A stretch of DNA of 64,000 nucleotides from an uncultured Clostridium sp. GTDB taxonomy: Bacteria; Bacillota; Clostridia; TANB77; CAG-508. Positions 44,907 to 55,145 of this stretch are shown in pieces (position 1 is the first letter of the stretch; every line of letters begins with the position of its first letter). The stretch is taken from the NCBI GenBank assembly GCA_900553365.1, contig USDL01000001.1, forward strand, positions 59,383-123,382. The letters are read 5' to 3'. The translations under genes and the position numbers were made by a program. A model generated the notes under the pieces. It made no database searches. It was not told where the DNA came from and saw only the letters and a program-made list of their open reading frames with translations.

Positions 44907-45941
44907 TTAAGCAACAGTAATATTCATAGTGTCGGAAAGCTTATCATTAGGGACAAACTTAACAGTAACGACACTAGTATCCACAACGGTAACGACACCA
45001 TTAGCATAAGTGCTAGCACCAGTGGTAACAGCAACCGTATACTGGTCAGGATTCAACTTAATAGGAGCACCATCAACAGGGCAAGCATAGACGTTAAGTT
45101 CAATCTTATCGCCAGCCTTTGCGGTCTGGTTTTTATCCTCAATAACAATGCTAACGAACATGTCAGCGGCGGTCTTGTTTTCAAGAACCTGAACGATTTC
45201 AGCATAAACGCCGTCGCCGTCGCAACCAGCACAACCAGAAGCAAGAGCAGAACCTTCAATAGAAGTGTTAGAAACACCAGAAGCGCTCATGCTGAGTTCT
45301 TGAGAACCGTTGAGCATGAAACGAGAAACCTTGATGATAACCTTACCAGCGAGGGTAGAGGTCTCAACATCACAAGAACCACCGTTGTAAAGATTAGCCT
45401 CAAGAATGCAAGTCAGAGTCTTAGGAATGAAGTTAGCGCTAATGGTAATCTTAGAAGCAATATCATTATGATACATATAACGAACACAAACTTCGGCATC
45501 CTTCATTGCCTCACCAAGAGAAACTTCATTTACACCATCGCCAGCAACAGCATAACGCTGATAGCCTTCGTCGGTGCCAGACTTCTTAATATAAGCATAA
45601 ACATTAGTATTACCAACCATAGGAACAGCCTTATAAGACAAAGTAACCTTACCAGTAGCATCAGCAGTGAGCTTCTCGTCTTTCATAGCGTCACCACCGA
45701 GTTCAACCTCAGAACCAGTATTCATGGCAAGATACTCAAGAGAGAACATGGCATCGGTCAGCTTGAGGTCAAAAGTAGAAGTATGCGCATAACGACCGTA
45801 AAGTTTATTCCGCATTCCTGCGCGAAGGTCTTCGAACGAAATTCCTATAGTGATACTGGAATCAATTAAGGTATTGGCAGTAGCGACAAGGCGTTCGCCA
45901 TCAAGAAGAGTGGCACGGCCTACACCAGCTAAAAATAACAT
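44907..45941 (-). CDS. Abundant structural protein, probably major tail protein (344 aa)
   Basis: Beta-rich, Ala/Gly/Thr/Val-rich protein with FEDLRAGMRNKLYGRYAHTS near the N-terminus and a C-terminal Ig-like domain (VVTVVDTSVVTVKFVPND). Codon choice is GC-richer and more uniform than in most neighbours, shared with the capsid and head-protein genes, which suggests high expression. No TAG. AGGAGG precedes the ATG, which is separated by 14 bases from the preceding endonuclease stop. It lies between connector genes and the tail operon, so a tail tube role is inferred; a head fibre or decoration protein is an alternative. Confidence 0.55.
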   Translation of the reverse strand: MLFLAGVGRATLLDGERLVATANTLIDSSITIGISFEDLRAGMRNKLYGRYAHTSTFDLKLTDAMFSLEYLAMNTGSEVELGGDAMKDEKLTADATGKVTLSYKAVPMVGNTNVYAYIKKSGTDEGYQRYAVAGDGVNEVSLGEAMKDAEVCVRYMYHNDIASKITISANFIPKTLTCILEANLYNGGSCDVETSTLAGKVIIKVSRFMLNGSQELSMSASGVSNTSIEGSALASGCAGCDGDGVYAEIVQVLENKTAADMFVSIVIEDKNQTAKAGDKIELNVYACPVDGAPIKLNPDQYTVAVTTGASTYANGVVTVVDTSVVTVKFVPNDKLSDTMNITVA

Positions 45942-45955
45942 AATATATATCCTCC

Positions 45956-46978
45956 TTATTTATTTATTCTTTCCTTTTCTTTAAAAGGTTTTACATCATT
46001 TCTTTGTAAAATTTTATACAAAGTATTATTAGATATCTTGTATCTTTCACAAATTTCTTTGTTATCAACACAAGATAAATAAGCATTTATTATTTCTGTT
46101 TCTTGAGTTTTAATTCTTCTTTGTTTTTGCCCTTTAGTTTCTATGGAGTAGTCCCTAATAGATAAAAATTCTTGATATTTTTGATATTTTCTTTCTAAAT
46201 ATAAAGTACTATCTTTGTATATCCAGTCTAAAAATATTTTAATATCTTCCTATCTATTAATTTTTAAATGAGCACAATTCTCCTTATTTTGATAATAAAC
46301 TATATTAACAGAAAGATTTTGCTCTATGACTTCTTTTAATTCTTTTAAGAAAATAGGATGCCCAGCTATTTCTGTCATTCCTCTTGCTCTTCCTTTGTAA
46401 GTTATACTTACACATCCATCCCCATCAAACACCCGTCGAATATAATCTCTTAAATATTCTTTTGGAATATAATCTGGAAAATGTAAACAATAAGTTTTTC
46501 TTTCTGGTAAACCAAGGTCTTCTATTTTCTAACAAAAATATTTATTAGTTAATCTCAAAGAGCACTAAAAATTTTCGCCTCTACTTTTTGTCGCTTTTTC
46601 ATAAACGTCATAAATGGGTCTATTACTTTTTAATAGCTTTTTAAATTTTTCTAATAACTCCTAATCTCTTTTTTGTAATTTAATCTAAATATAATTATAT
46701 TTTTTTAAATTACAGCCATCGGCAGCAAAGAAACCCAAGAAATAAAATTTTTCAGGACTGTCTAATTTATCTAGCCAATGTTCATTAAAAGTATACGGAG
46801 AAGCTTGATTAGCATCATAAATAGGGTCGTTTGATTTTCTCATTTCAACCCGTTTCTTTTTAAGATAATTTCTAACTGCAACATCACTCATTCCATATCT
46901 TTCAGCTAACTAATCAGCCGAAAGACCACTAAGATAATCTTCAATTACAGAAGTACCATCTAATTTAGATTTGCCCAT
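45956..46978 (-). CDS. LAGLIDADG homing endonuclease, freestanding (340 aa, 6 TAG)
   Basis: Two LAGLIDADG helices are recognisable: FYFLGFFAADGC near residue 85 and YIRRVFDGDGCVSI near 185, each carrying the catalytic Asp. An N-terminal helix-turn-helix (GLSAD-Q-LAERYGMSDVAV) and a C-terminal one (NKEICERYKISNNTLYKIL) flank them. ATG 46978 has AAAGGAG upstream. Six TAGs lie in frame, so the standard code would leave only scraps. It sits between structural genes without any intron I can see; such genes usually cut a homologous intergenic site in related phages. Confidence 0.82.
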
Positions 46979-46998
46979 AGCAACTCCTTTCCTTTTAA

Positions 46999-48006
46999 TT
47001 ATGTAACAGAAGCAAACTTCTTTTGGAAATCATTCATCGTCATAATTTCCTTAGACATATCCTTCTTGTTATCAGTAAATATCCAATGGTGAATGTCTCC
47101 ATCCTTAAACTAAACCATCCGAGACATAGCACCCTAAATCTAAGCATAATAATACCCCTTAGCATCAATGGTTTTTAGCATTAAAGAAAGTTTTCTCAAA
47201 CTTACTTGTTCTTTTAACATCTCCATAGTGTATGGAGAACTAATGGATATACAGACAAGCTATTTTTCCAAGCTTGGAGATGTGTAATTCTTGTTCTGCA
47301 TCCTCGCCTTTAATTCCATTTCTTCTCTTAAATTGGGGTCGATATACCTATCTCCATCGTAATCCAAAATATTTTGGTGTGTAATAATAGCTATAAATTC
47401 ATCAAGTTCTTTTGGTTCTAAAACTATATCGTATATATATAATTTTTTCATGCCATTAGCACCCGTTTGAATTCCATAGATATCTCTCATTTTGCTCTTA
47501 CATTCTGGACATATAACATAATTATTAATAAACTCAAGAGCTTTAACTTTCTTTTCAGTTTCGCTTAAATTATCAGGTAATGTTTCTTGGAATTTAGCAT
47601 ATTCTTTGATAACTTCAAACTAAGTTCGTTTGAATCCACAATGAGGACAAAACAAACCATTTTTTTCATGGAGCACAAGTTCAAACATATTAATTACCTA
47701 AGAAGTAACCATAGGTCCATATTCTTGATTTTCCATGTTCTATATTAAATATGCCATATAAGACATACCAATACCTTCGGGATTAGCCACTTTTTTAGTG
47801 GTTTCTATTCCATTTTCATCTACAATTTTTATTTCTTTAATATTTTTATCTTGAGTAAAACAAGATAAATTAGCATAAAAATTATAGTAATCTTTCGTTA
47901 AAACTGGATAAATTAACAAGCCTTTAAATGGCACTGGTAAATCCAGACCGAAATAGGCTTGTTCGTACATTTCCATTTTAGCTTGTAACTCTTTAGATAT
48001 TGCCAA
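46999..48006 (-). CDS. Connector-region protein with zinc-binding pairs (335 aa, 7 TAG)
   Basis: The N-terminal part contains LPVPFKGLLIYPVLTKDYYNF. The middle has CPHCGFKRT-Q and, about 45 residues later, CPECKSK, two CxxC pairs that would bind zinc. The end has DDIHHWIF-like and MTMNDFQKKF segments. Reading seven TAGs as sense joins what would otherwise be several pieces; the frame contains no TAA or TGA up to 46999. Start is TTG 48006, adjacent to the upstream stop, with GGGGTG before it. Function unknown; head-tail connector or tail completion role by position. Confidence 0.55.
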
Positions 48007-48663
48007 TTAAGACACCCCACTCATATAGCATCCTAATACAACTTTAATTCCTTCAAAATTTCTGTTGTTCCAAATTCCATATTGAGCCTATTGGAATCTA
48101 CTCATCATTGTTGAAAACTCTAAATTACCAACACCCTGCACATGAGCGCCATTGAGCAAAAACAAAACAGCTTTTAACAAAGTAGAAACACGACTTTTTC
48201 CAGTAATAGGAATTTCAACCCCATCAACCGTATCAACAGGATAAGTTTTATCATCATCACTTGGATTGATATTAATACATTTATTATGTGTAATTATATC
48301 AATTCCAAAGTTAACAACAGCTTTGTATCTATCTGTAGGAATAATTTGGTCGATATAAATTTTTAATAACGTACTTTCAACCGTCCAAGCATCTTCAAAA
48401 TGAGGACTTCTAAAAATACGTTTGTCGGTTTGTGTTATATCATCAGAACATATCAAAGAAGTAATCTATTGATATGTAGGCAATTCTCTATTAAGAGCAT
48501 CTGCATCATTATAATATAAAAGTTTCCAAATAATATGAGTTTGTTCTAATTCTTCAGGAGTTTTTTTATTGGGAGATAATAAATAATAAATTATTCTATC
48601 TTCTACTCCATCTAAATTTACAAAACGGTTAAATGCAGATGGTGCATAACTACTATCTAACAT
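48007..48663 (-). CDS. Connector-region protein (218 aa, 2 TAG)
   Basis: Starts MLDSSYAPSAFNRFVNLDG. Middle has SPHFEDAWTVESTLLKIYID and IITHNKCININP; TAGs at 48466 and 48088. GGAGG precedes the ATG, which overlaps the upstream stop by one base. It lies between portal/capsid genes and tail genes. Neck or adaptor protein is likely by position only. Confidence 0.55.
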
Positions 48664-49886
48664 TAATAAAAACCTCCCAATTTAAAACTAAAAGTCTCAC
48701 TAATAGTAACCCCTGCAACATCAGGGTCGATACAAGTGGCAATTACATCTAATGTACCTCTATTGCAAGCTTTTAAATTTTTAATCTTAAAGGTGTTATC
48801 ACCAGTTTGTTCAAATTCATAATATTTGGACCAATTTTCTTCTTTTATACCATTTAAAACAACTTTGTACTCGAAGTGAGTGGAAAGTGTACCACCTTTG
48901 AAACTTAATTCAGTTTCACATTCTTTGCTATTGCCAAGAATTATTTTATAATCATCACAATCTTTAAGAGTAATATGATACTCCTCATCGTGAAGGTCTT
49001 CCTTTTTTGGAATAAGATATAAAGGAGCATTATTAGCGACACGTGTTACAGCATCGTCATTAGCACCCCATAAATCTTTATCCAACGCCAAGACCACGAA
49101 AGGTATATCTTCTAATCCAGTAAAACCACTTTTTGCAAAAGTTTTGGTGGATGTACTCTTTATAACAGCTTTAACTTTATATATAGCATTATTTTCAATG
49201 TCGTTCTAATCTGTACCACCAAGAATAACTCGGCTATTAATTTTAACAGCATTTGAAAAATAATTTAATTGCATTGTGACATACCACTCAGCTTGAGGTA
49301 TTACCAAAGTTTTATTATAATACTGGTTCATATATTTCAATTCGTTTTCCAGTACAATAGGCTCATACCTTATTTCAGTGGCATCTGTTTGACTGTTTGT
49401 TGAAGACCCAAGTAATGCAATATTAGCATTACATCTACGAATTACGCAAGAATTCCGTGGATTTATAGGAGAATTATTTATAGCAATCCAAACACTCGTA
49501 TTATAATGTTTTTCTTCTTCTGTCATAACGCTTAAATCCTGAAATTCCAAAGAAAAGCGATATCTTTTTCCAAGAGGATTGGGATATTTTAAATCTCTAA
49601 AAGAAATTTCTGCCCAATCTGTACCCAAATCTTCACCACGTTCACCCTTAACATTTCTTATAACAACAGTCTCAAGAGGTGTATATTCAGGCATTTTGGT
49701 TGTGTATTCAATTTGTCGGTCTTTTTCTTCTTCTATGTCAACAGTATTATATCTATACTCCCAATCCTAATTGCGTTTATGTTGCAGATTTTGAATGTAA
49801 TAATTATCTCCAACCATGTTATGCTTTAAACGAGCTTTGAGCATGATACTGCTATCAACAATATCGGTAGTATTTAAAATCGCCAT
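48663..49886 (-). CDS. Structural protein of the head-tail region (407 aa, 2 TAG)
   Basis: N-terminus MAILNTTDIVDSSIMLKARL, then RYRFSLEFQDLSVM, and an Ig-like C-terminal half (SFKGGTLSTHFEYKV, VAGVTISETFSFKLGG). The frame runs through TAGs at 49206 and about 49768. A GGAG ribosome binding site sits a little far upstream, with a two-codon ATG-GAT-TAA mini-ORF between. Probably virion component; identity unknown. Confidence 0.55.
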
Positions 49887-49903
49887 TTTAATCCATAATC
49901 TCC

Positions 49904-50239
49904 TTAACCTTCGTTTTTGTATTTCTTTAATAAATACTCTGCATAATTGATTGATTCAAATATTAACTTCTTAATCTGTCCTTTATCTAATTGATTCGTT
50001 AAAATAGCATTGATATTAATTATAATACTTACTAATTCACCATCAAAAAGAATATTACTTGACGAAACATACATCATTATTCCACCACAATACACACGGT
50101 AATTATAAGTGGAATCGGGTTCTTGAGATTTGTCATATACATAAAGAACTTTCTTCAATTTTGAAACTATTTCTTCTAAGCATATAATTTTCTCATTAAT
50201 AGATAAAACTACTTTGAAGTTCTTTTCGTCTTTATCCAT
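49904..50239 (-). CDS. Hypothetical 111-aa protein
   Basis: Helical ends with a beta centre (YNYRVYCGGIMMYVSSSN). ATG after AGGGGG, two bases after the upstream stop. No TAG. Likely a small connector or assembly protein by position between adaptor-like genes. Confidence 0.55.
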   Translation of the reverse strand: MDKDEKNFKVVLSINEKIICLEEIVSKLKKVLYVYDKSQEPDSTYNYRVYCGGIMMYVSSSNILFDGELVSIIININAILTNQLDKGQIKKLIFESINYAEYLLKKYKNEG

Positions 50240-50241
50240 CT

Positions 50242-50949
50242 TTACCCCCTTCCTATAAACTTACTACCACCCATAAAACGGATTTGCCACGCAAGTCTAT
50301 TTTGATAATTGTATATTTCTGAATCAAGTTGGTCTACCCATTCGTTTTTTGCTTTTAAGATACGGTCATTAGACATAATCTTGAAATCGCTGTCTTGCAT
50401 TAAATTGCGAATATCTAATAACAAATTGCGCTCTTCTTCTCCCCATGCTTTTACAAGCAAACGAGCAAGAATATCTTTAACATAACCTACCACTAAACTT
50501 GTACCATTTACATTTTTATTAGTTAAGCCTTCAAAATTGTCAGTAAATTCACCAACATAATATTGCTCAACTGCATATTGCTTGCCTTCAGGTAACACAT
50601 CAGGGAATTCTACAGTGTGAGCTTCTTTATCAATCGAGCCTTGCACCAATAATTCTCCCTCAATATAATTATATACTGAATTATCCTGAATCTCAAACTC
50701 AGGGTCAAGTTCGAATTTATTATTCTTACCATCCCCTTCAAAAACTTGCATGATACCTTTTGGTTCTTTATATTGAGATAAACGTAAAGAAACGCTTAGA
50801 GGGTTGTTAAACATAGATATTGCATTTTGCAAATAGGTGTACATTATCTTATTAAATTGCAAAGGATTAGTCTCATACGCTGTCGTAATCCTTGGGTCAT
50901 CAAATAAGGCTATTGCTTTTCGATAGACATCACTAAACAAAATGCCCAT
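50242..50949 (-). CDS. Head-tail adaptor-like protein (235 aa)
   Basis: An early helical region (VYRKAIALFDDPRI), a beta domain (FEGDGKNNKFELDPEFE, EGELLVQGSIDKE) and a helical C-terminus (ILKAKNEWVDQLDSEIY). The combination of helices and a small beta sandwich resembles neck proteins that follow capsid genes, but I do not recognise the family firmly. AAGGAGG before the ATG, TAA stop, no TAG. Confidence 0.55.
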   Translation of the reverse strand: MGILFSDVYRKAIALFDDPRITTAYETNPLQFNKIMYTYLQNAISMFNNPLSVSLRLSQYKEPKGIMQVFEGDGKNNKFELDPEFEIQDNSVYNYIEGELLVQGSIDKEAHTVEFPDVLPEGKQYAVEQYYVGEFTDNFEGLTNKNVNGTSLVVGYVKDILARLLVKAWGEEERNLLLDIRNLMQDSDFKIMSNDRILKAKNEWVDQLDSEIYNYQNRLAWQIRFMGGSKFIGRG

Positions 50950-50968
50950 TTAAACCCTCCTTATTTGT

Positions 50969-51817
50969 TTAATGTCTTATTGAATCAAAATTCATTTGAG
51001 CCAACAGATTGTCAAAAACACCCTTGTTAGAAATTCTGTTCAGAAGCTCAACTTTACTTCTAACACGATATTTAGCATCATTTTCATAGCACTTTCCAAG
51101 CCAATAAGAACAAATAAAGTCTTTATCAGCTTCAGTCAAAGAATTCATGTAATCCTCAAGTTCACGCTCACTCTTCTTGTAAATATTTACGAGGTCTCCC
51201 TTCGTAACAACAGCATGACCCTCTCTCTTTAAACAGGAAACATTATAGCGTTCCGCAACATCAGCGAATTCGGGAGCCAAAAGAATAATTTCTTTATCGA
51301 ACCACTTACGATATTTGGAAACACATTCCTCAAACTGTTGCCAACTAAGAACACGCTGTTCTCCGAGAGTATGGAAATTAATAGTCAAACCAGTAAGCTG
51401 AATAGCGGTTGAAAGACCACCAAGCAATTCACGATTATGAACAATAACAATTTCCTTGTCACTCTTTCTATTACCAAGAATTTCCAGAAGTCTTTCTGTT
51501 GTATTAGAAGTATTATCCTGTACTTCTTTTGCCTTAAAAGAACTTTCTGTGTCGCCCTCTTTATTATCCAAAGTAGATTCTTTGATTGCTTCTGCCAACT
51601 TTTCATTCTTTACTTTCTCTTCCTTGAGTTCACTACTCAAAGATTCAATCGTAGACTGGAACTTTGCCATCATAACTTGAATATCTTCTAACGAGATAGA
51701 AGACTGAGTAGCAGAAGACTCCTTAACAGAAGTCTCCGCATTCTCAGCAATTTGTTCCTTATTAGTTTCGTTTACAACTTCTTCTGTATTTTTAATAGTT
51801 TTCTTATTTACAGCCAT
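50969..51817 (-). CDS. Coiled-coil protein downstream of capsid (282 aa)
   Basis: The N-terminal 120 residues are Glu/Lys/Ser-rich with a coiled coil (FQSTIESLSSELKEEKVKNE). A compact globular C-terminal half (IVIVHNRELLGGLSTAIQL, ERYNVSCLKREGHAVVTKGD) follows. ATG after AAAAGGAGA. No TAG. Could be a head-completion or minor capsid protein. The 108-base gap to the capsid gene is AT-rich with nothing recognisable. Confidence 0.55.
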   Translation of the reverse strand: MAVNKKTIKNTEEVVNETNKEQIAENAETSVKESSATQSSISLEDIQVMMAKFQSTIESLSSELKEEKVKNEKLAEAIKESTLDNKEGDTESSFKAKEVQDNTSNTTERLLEILGNRKSDKEIVIVHNRELLGGLSTAIQLTGLTINFHTLGEQRVLSWQQFEECVSKYRKWFDKEIILLAPEFADVAERYNVSCLKREGHAVVTKGDLVNIYKKSERELEDYMNSLTEADKDFICSYWLGKCYENDAKYRVRSKVELLNRISNKGVFDNLLAQMNFDSIRH

Positions 51818-51925
51818 TTTTTACAATCTCCTTTTAAACCTTTTAAACATATCTGGAGCAACCAGAATTTACGAAATTAACTAATTATTATAATTAATTA
51901 CTTATAATTAGATTATAATTTGATA

Positions 51926-54485
51926 TTAGTTAAGAGTAATAGCACCAATCTTGCTACCTACAATAGCGTCCATACCCATACGCATGTCAACGGTGAAACC
52001 GTAAGTATGGTCAGCAGCAAACAAGGGGTCCTTCTCAACAGAAACGGTATTACCCTCCATGACAACCTTGATAGGCTTATTCATGCCAAGAGGAAGCATA
52101 TAAATAATATCGTCGGGAAGAACGACTTCAGGCTCACCATTGATGGTGTTAGGAACAAGAGCATTACCCAGTTCAATCATAGGAACATTCTTGTAATCAG
52201 GCAGGAAGCCATCTCTAACAATAGCGCTATCCTCACCATAACGGAAACCCTTTGCACTGTCAGGAAGGACAGAAGCGAGAGCAATAGAAGTACCAAGAGC
52301 ATAAACATCAGCACCGCCATTAGCAAGTTTTACCAAACGTGCAACTTTGAGCCAGTTTTCATCAGTAAGACCGTTAGCCATATAGCCAGCGATACCATCC
52401 TGATTGTTAGTAGCAACGTCAGTGTTATTGGTAATAATAGAAGCCATTACCTTAGCAAGACGAGCCTGAATATAAGCGGCAAAAGAAGCACCAATCTTCT
52501 GGAGAAGCTTACCCCAATCTTGGCGGCCCGATGCCACGTGGTCAGTTATATTAAGAGTTATTTAGTGTTTTTAGCTTTTTGCTATTCATAATCTTTTAAA
52601 ATTATTTCAGCATAATAATTATTATCTTTTAATAGCCAATTTATCTTGTCAATTATTTCTTGTTTTTCTGGAATAGAATGGTCTCCTTTTATTCTTAAGA
52701 CTTTGTAACCCATTTTTTGAACTACTCTATCTCTTTTTATATCTTTCTACTGGTCTTGATGCCAATACCAACCATCATATTCCAAATCTATTTTAATATC
52801 TCCAATAAAAATAGCTACATCTAAATTGAGTTGACTTAAAGGGTAGTTCAACTCTACTTTATATTCATCTAAAAGCATTTCATAAATTTTTAATTGTTGT
52901 GAAGAACATGGAATTAATTCTTTTTTATTAGCTAATGCTTCTTGCATTCTTTTTCGCACTTCTGGATTTTGTACGGGATAATCACAACCGTATTTTTCCC
53001 TGCAAGTGTTGATAGCTTTAGCCCTTACTTCTTTATTCGAAAAAGGATTTACATCTCCATATTTTTCTAAACAAGTTTTAACAGCTTTTTCTTTTGCTTC
53101 TTTTGTTAAAATTGGATATTCAACTCCATATTTTTTCAAACAAGTCTGTTTTGCTTTTTCTTGACCTTCCTTAATCTACCGAGAATTATCCACCCCATAT
53201 TTTTCATTTAAAGTCTTTTTAGATTTATCCTTAATTTCTTTACTTTTAGCAGGATTATCTACTCCATATTTTTCTAAATTTGTTTTTATAGACTTATTAT
53301 TTCTTTGAGCTATTAGCTCTTTATTCTTTCCCCAACAATCTCTACAACAATATTTACCATCATGCTTTTCTATTCTTTTTAAATATTTTTTGTATTGAAC
53401 CGTTATTTCTTTTCCACAAAAATCACAAACAGCCACAACTTCTCTATGGCTTCCTTCTGGTAATTCTTCTGGTTTAACATGAATAGTCTTCCCTTTAAAA
53501 AGACTATAACCTTTTTCATTGAAATATTTCTAAGCGGTTTGTGTCCAAGGAATTTCAATCAATTGATTTTCTTTTAACATACAAACCTCCTTTTTATTTT
53601 ATTTAAACACTAAATTTTTCGAATCGTCAATTCGCTCTAACCCTTTCGGATTCTTGTATTTTCACACAAGCTTAGACTATATCTTCATCCCTATAGGATG
53701 TCCACCATTTCGGAATAATTTATTGACTATATTCCTACTCCTCTTACGAGGATAGTCGTTGAACCTTCTTCTTTTCGAAGCTTGGCTGCTGATTACCAAT
53801 TTTTAAGATACTTAGGGTTTAACCTTATATCATACAATCAATTTTTTCTGCTTTCGCAACTATCACGATTAAATCTATTTCAATTTTGCGTTGTAGTTTG
53901 ATTGTCTTTACGGTATTCCAGCAATTAAATGGAAATATTTTTACGCATATTACTATACGCCCTAGCTATTTATAACGTGCTTATATTTAACCAGTCAACA
54001 TAGAGAGAAATCTGCTCTCTCTTAGCAGAAATAGTATACTCAGTGTTAGAAGCAGTCTGAACACCACCACGAGCAATGCCTTCAGCAAGGCTATTCACAA
54101 TGAAGAGCTCATTGCTATCGACTTCATACTTAGCAACATCACCGAAACCAACCTGAGTGACATCATAAAGCTGTTCATAACCAGACGCAGCAACAGTAGG
54201 AACAACAGGAGTGATAGCACCAGCAAGAATGGTATCAAAAGTCTCAAGGAAGTTACTCTTCTTGTAGACCATAGGATTCTTAATCATATCGAGACCGCTC
54301 CACTTCATGCCAGCGTTCTCAACACAATACTTCATAAACTCTTGGTTAAAGGTCTTATTAGCTTCAATATACTCAGGGGTGTTGTTCTTACCCTCAATGG
54401 ACTTCTGAGCCAAAGAATAGCAAGTTTCAACGAGACCATCAGCGACATCTTCGTTGAATTTGTTATAACTAAAAATTTGTTTCAT
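51926..54485 (-). CDS. Major capsid protein candidate split by group I intron (join of 53990..54485 and 51926..52542)
   Basis: Exon 1 (N-terminal 165 codons) ends ISLYVDW; exon 2 begins with HVASGRQDWGKLL. Joining 53990 to 52542 creates YVDWYHVASG in frame and a 370-aa protein. Evidence for capsid: position after protease-scaffold and head-protein genes, abundant-protein codon usage (rich in GC, no TAG), AGGAGG start signal and extended beta segments typical of HK97-fold proteins (DHTYGFTVDMRMGMDA near the end). No direct homology could be checked. The intron sits in the gene expected to be conserved among related phages, a common target of homing introns. Confidence 0.72.
52543..53989 (-). 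other. Group I intron with homing endonuclease ORF (1,447 nt)
   Basis: The 5' exon ends in U and the intron ends in G, and splicing restores the capsid frame. Core elements are visible near the 5' side: R-type GTTCAACGACTA (minus strand of 53753-53764) and S-type AAGATATAGTC (within 53670-53685). Their GACTAT/ATAGTC pairing forms P7. P- and Q-type stretches AATTGCTGGAA and AATCAGCAGCC pair through TTGCTG/CAGCAG. The endonuclease gene fills the 3' two thirds and ends 15 bases before the 3' splice site. Confidence 0.92.
52558..53580 (-). CDS. Intron-encoded homing endonuclease, Vsr/EDxHD-like (340 aa, 4 TAG)
   Basis: The N-terminal part has a zinc finger (AVCDFCGKE and CCRDCWGK). Four to five repeats of the EKYG(V/C)xxP type follow (LEKYGVDNPAKS, NEKYGVDNS, KKYGVEYPILT, LEKYGDVNPFS, REKYGCDYPV), a DNA-binding repeat known from homing enzymes. 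The C-terminal nuclease has DVAIFIGDIKIDLEYDGWYW, then GYKVLRIKGDH, like very-short-patch repair or EDxHD nucleases. ATG after AAAGGAGG. It would make the intron mobile. Four TAGs are in frame, including one in the linker between repeats and one right after the catalytic motif. Confidence 0.85.
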
Positions 54486-54560
54486 AATAACAAAATCCTC
54501 CTTAATTAATTTATAAAAATCATAAAGTAAATATCAATATTTTTTTAAACTATTCAAGTT

Positions 54561-54588
54561 ATTCAAGAACAATTATTCAAGAACAATT
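54561..54588. repeat. Tandem 14-bp direct repeat
   Basis: ATTCAAGAACAATT occurs twice back to back, with a partial copy just before (54552-54558). It lies in the gap between the head-protein stop and the capsid start. It may be a slippage product or a binding site. Confidence 0.7.
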
Positions 54589-54593
54589 TAAAA

Positions 54594-55121
54594 TTACTCG
54601 TGGACAACGGTGCAATAGAACTTCTTACCCTCGTTCTTGACACCGATAATCTTATCCTTGCCAAACTCGACCTTAACACAGAGCTTGTCAGCAGCAGCAA
54701 CAGCAGCAGGAGCCCACTGACCATCAGAACCAGCAACAGCGAACTGACCAGCCGTAGGAGCAGACTCAAAGTTATCTTCACCGAGATAGAACTCGTCACC
54801 AAGCTTGGGGCAACGAACGCGAGTATGAGCACCAGCAGGGCAAGGAAGACCGCAAGTCTTAACACCCTCACTGTAGACAACGCCCATGATTTCGCCCTTA
54901 GAAACGCCAACATAGTCAACGATACCGACACGACCAGTACCAGCGTAAGGCTTAATCTCACGAGTATTCATATCCTTCAGACCCTTATAAACCTCATGGT
55001 CGATAAGGTCGCCAATTTCAACCAAAGAACCATCAGCGAGTTCCTTGTCTTTGCAAACGCCAGAAACCAGATAGCTTTTAACATCTTCAGAAGCCATCAA
55101 AATCTTCTCAATAAATTTCAT
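54594..55121 (-). CDS. Head decoration or capsid-associated protein (175 aa)
   Basis: Gly/Val/Ala-rich beta protein with VKSYLVSGVCKDKELADGS and a C-terminal APTAGQFAVAGSDGQWAP segment. Size and position between protease-scaffold and capsid genes fit a decoration protein. GC-rich codon choice and absence of TAG match the capsid gene, suggesting high expression. AAAGGAGG before the ATG. Identity not proven. Confidence 0.6.
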   Translation of the reverse strand: MKFIEKILMASEDVKSYLVSGVCKDKELADGSLVEIGDLIDHEVYKGLKDMNTREIKPYAGTGRVGIVDYVGVSKGEIMGVVYSEGVKTCGLPCPAGAHTRVRCPKLGDEFYLGEDNFESAPTAGQFAVAGSDGQWAPAAVAAADKLCVKVEFGKDKIIGVKNEGKKFYCTVVHE

Positions 55122-55145
55122 AATAAAGTTATCCTCCTTTTTTAA

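Noticed and set aside
44619..45869. Long plus-strand ORF (416 codons) opposite the probable tail tube gene
   Set aside because: Antisense reading of a gene with biased GC-rich codons, which lowers stop frequency on the other strand; no start signals.
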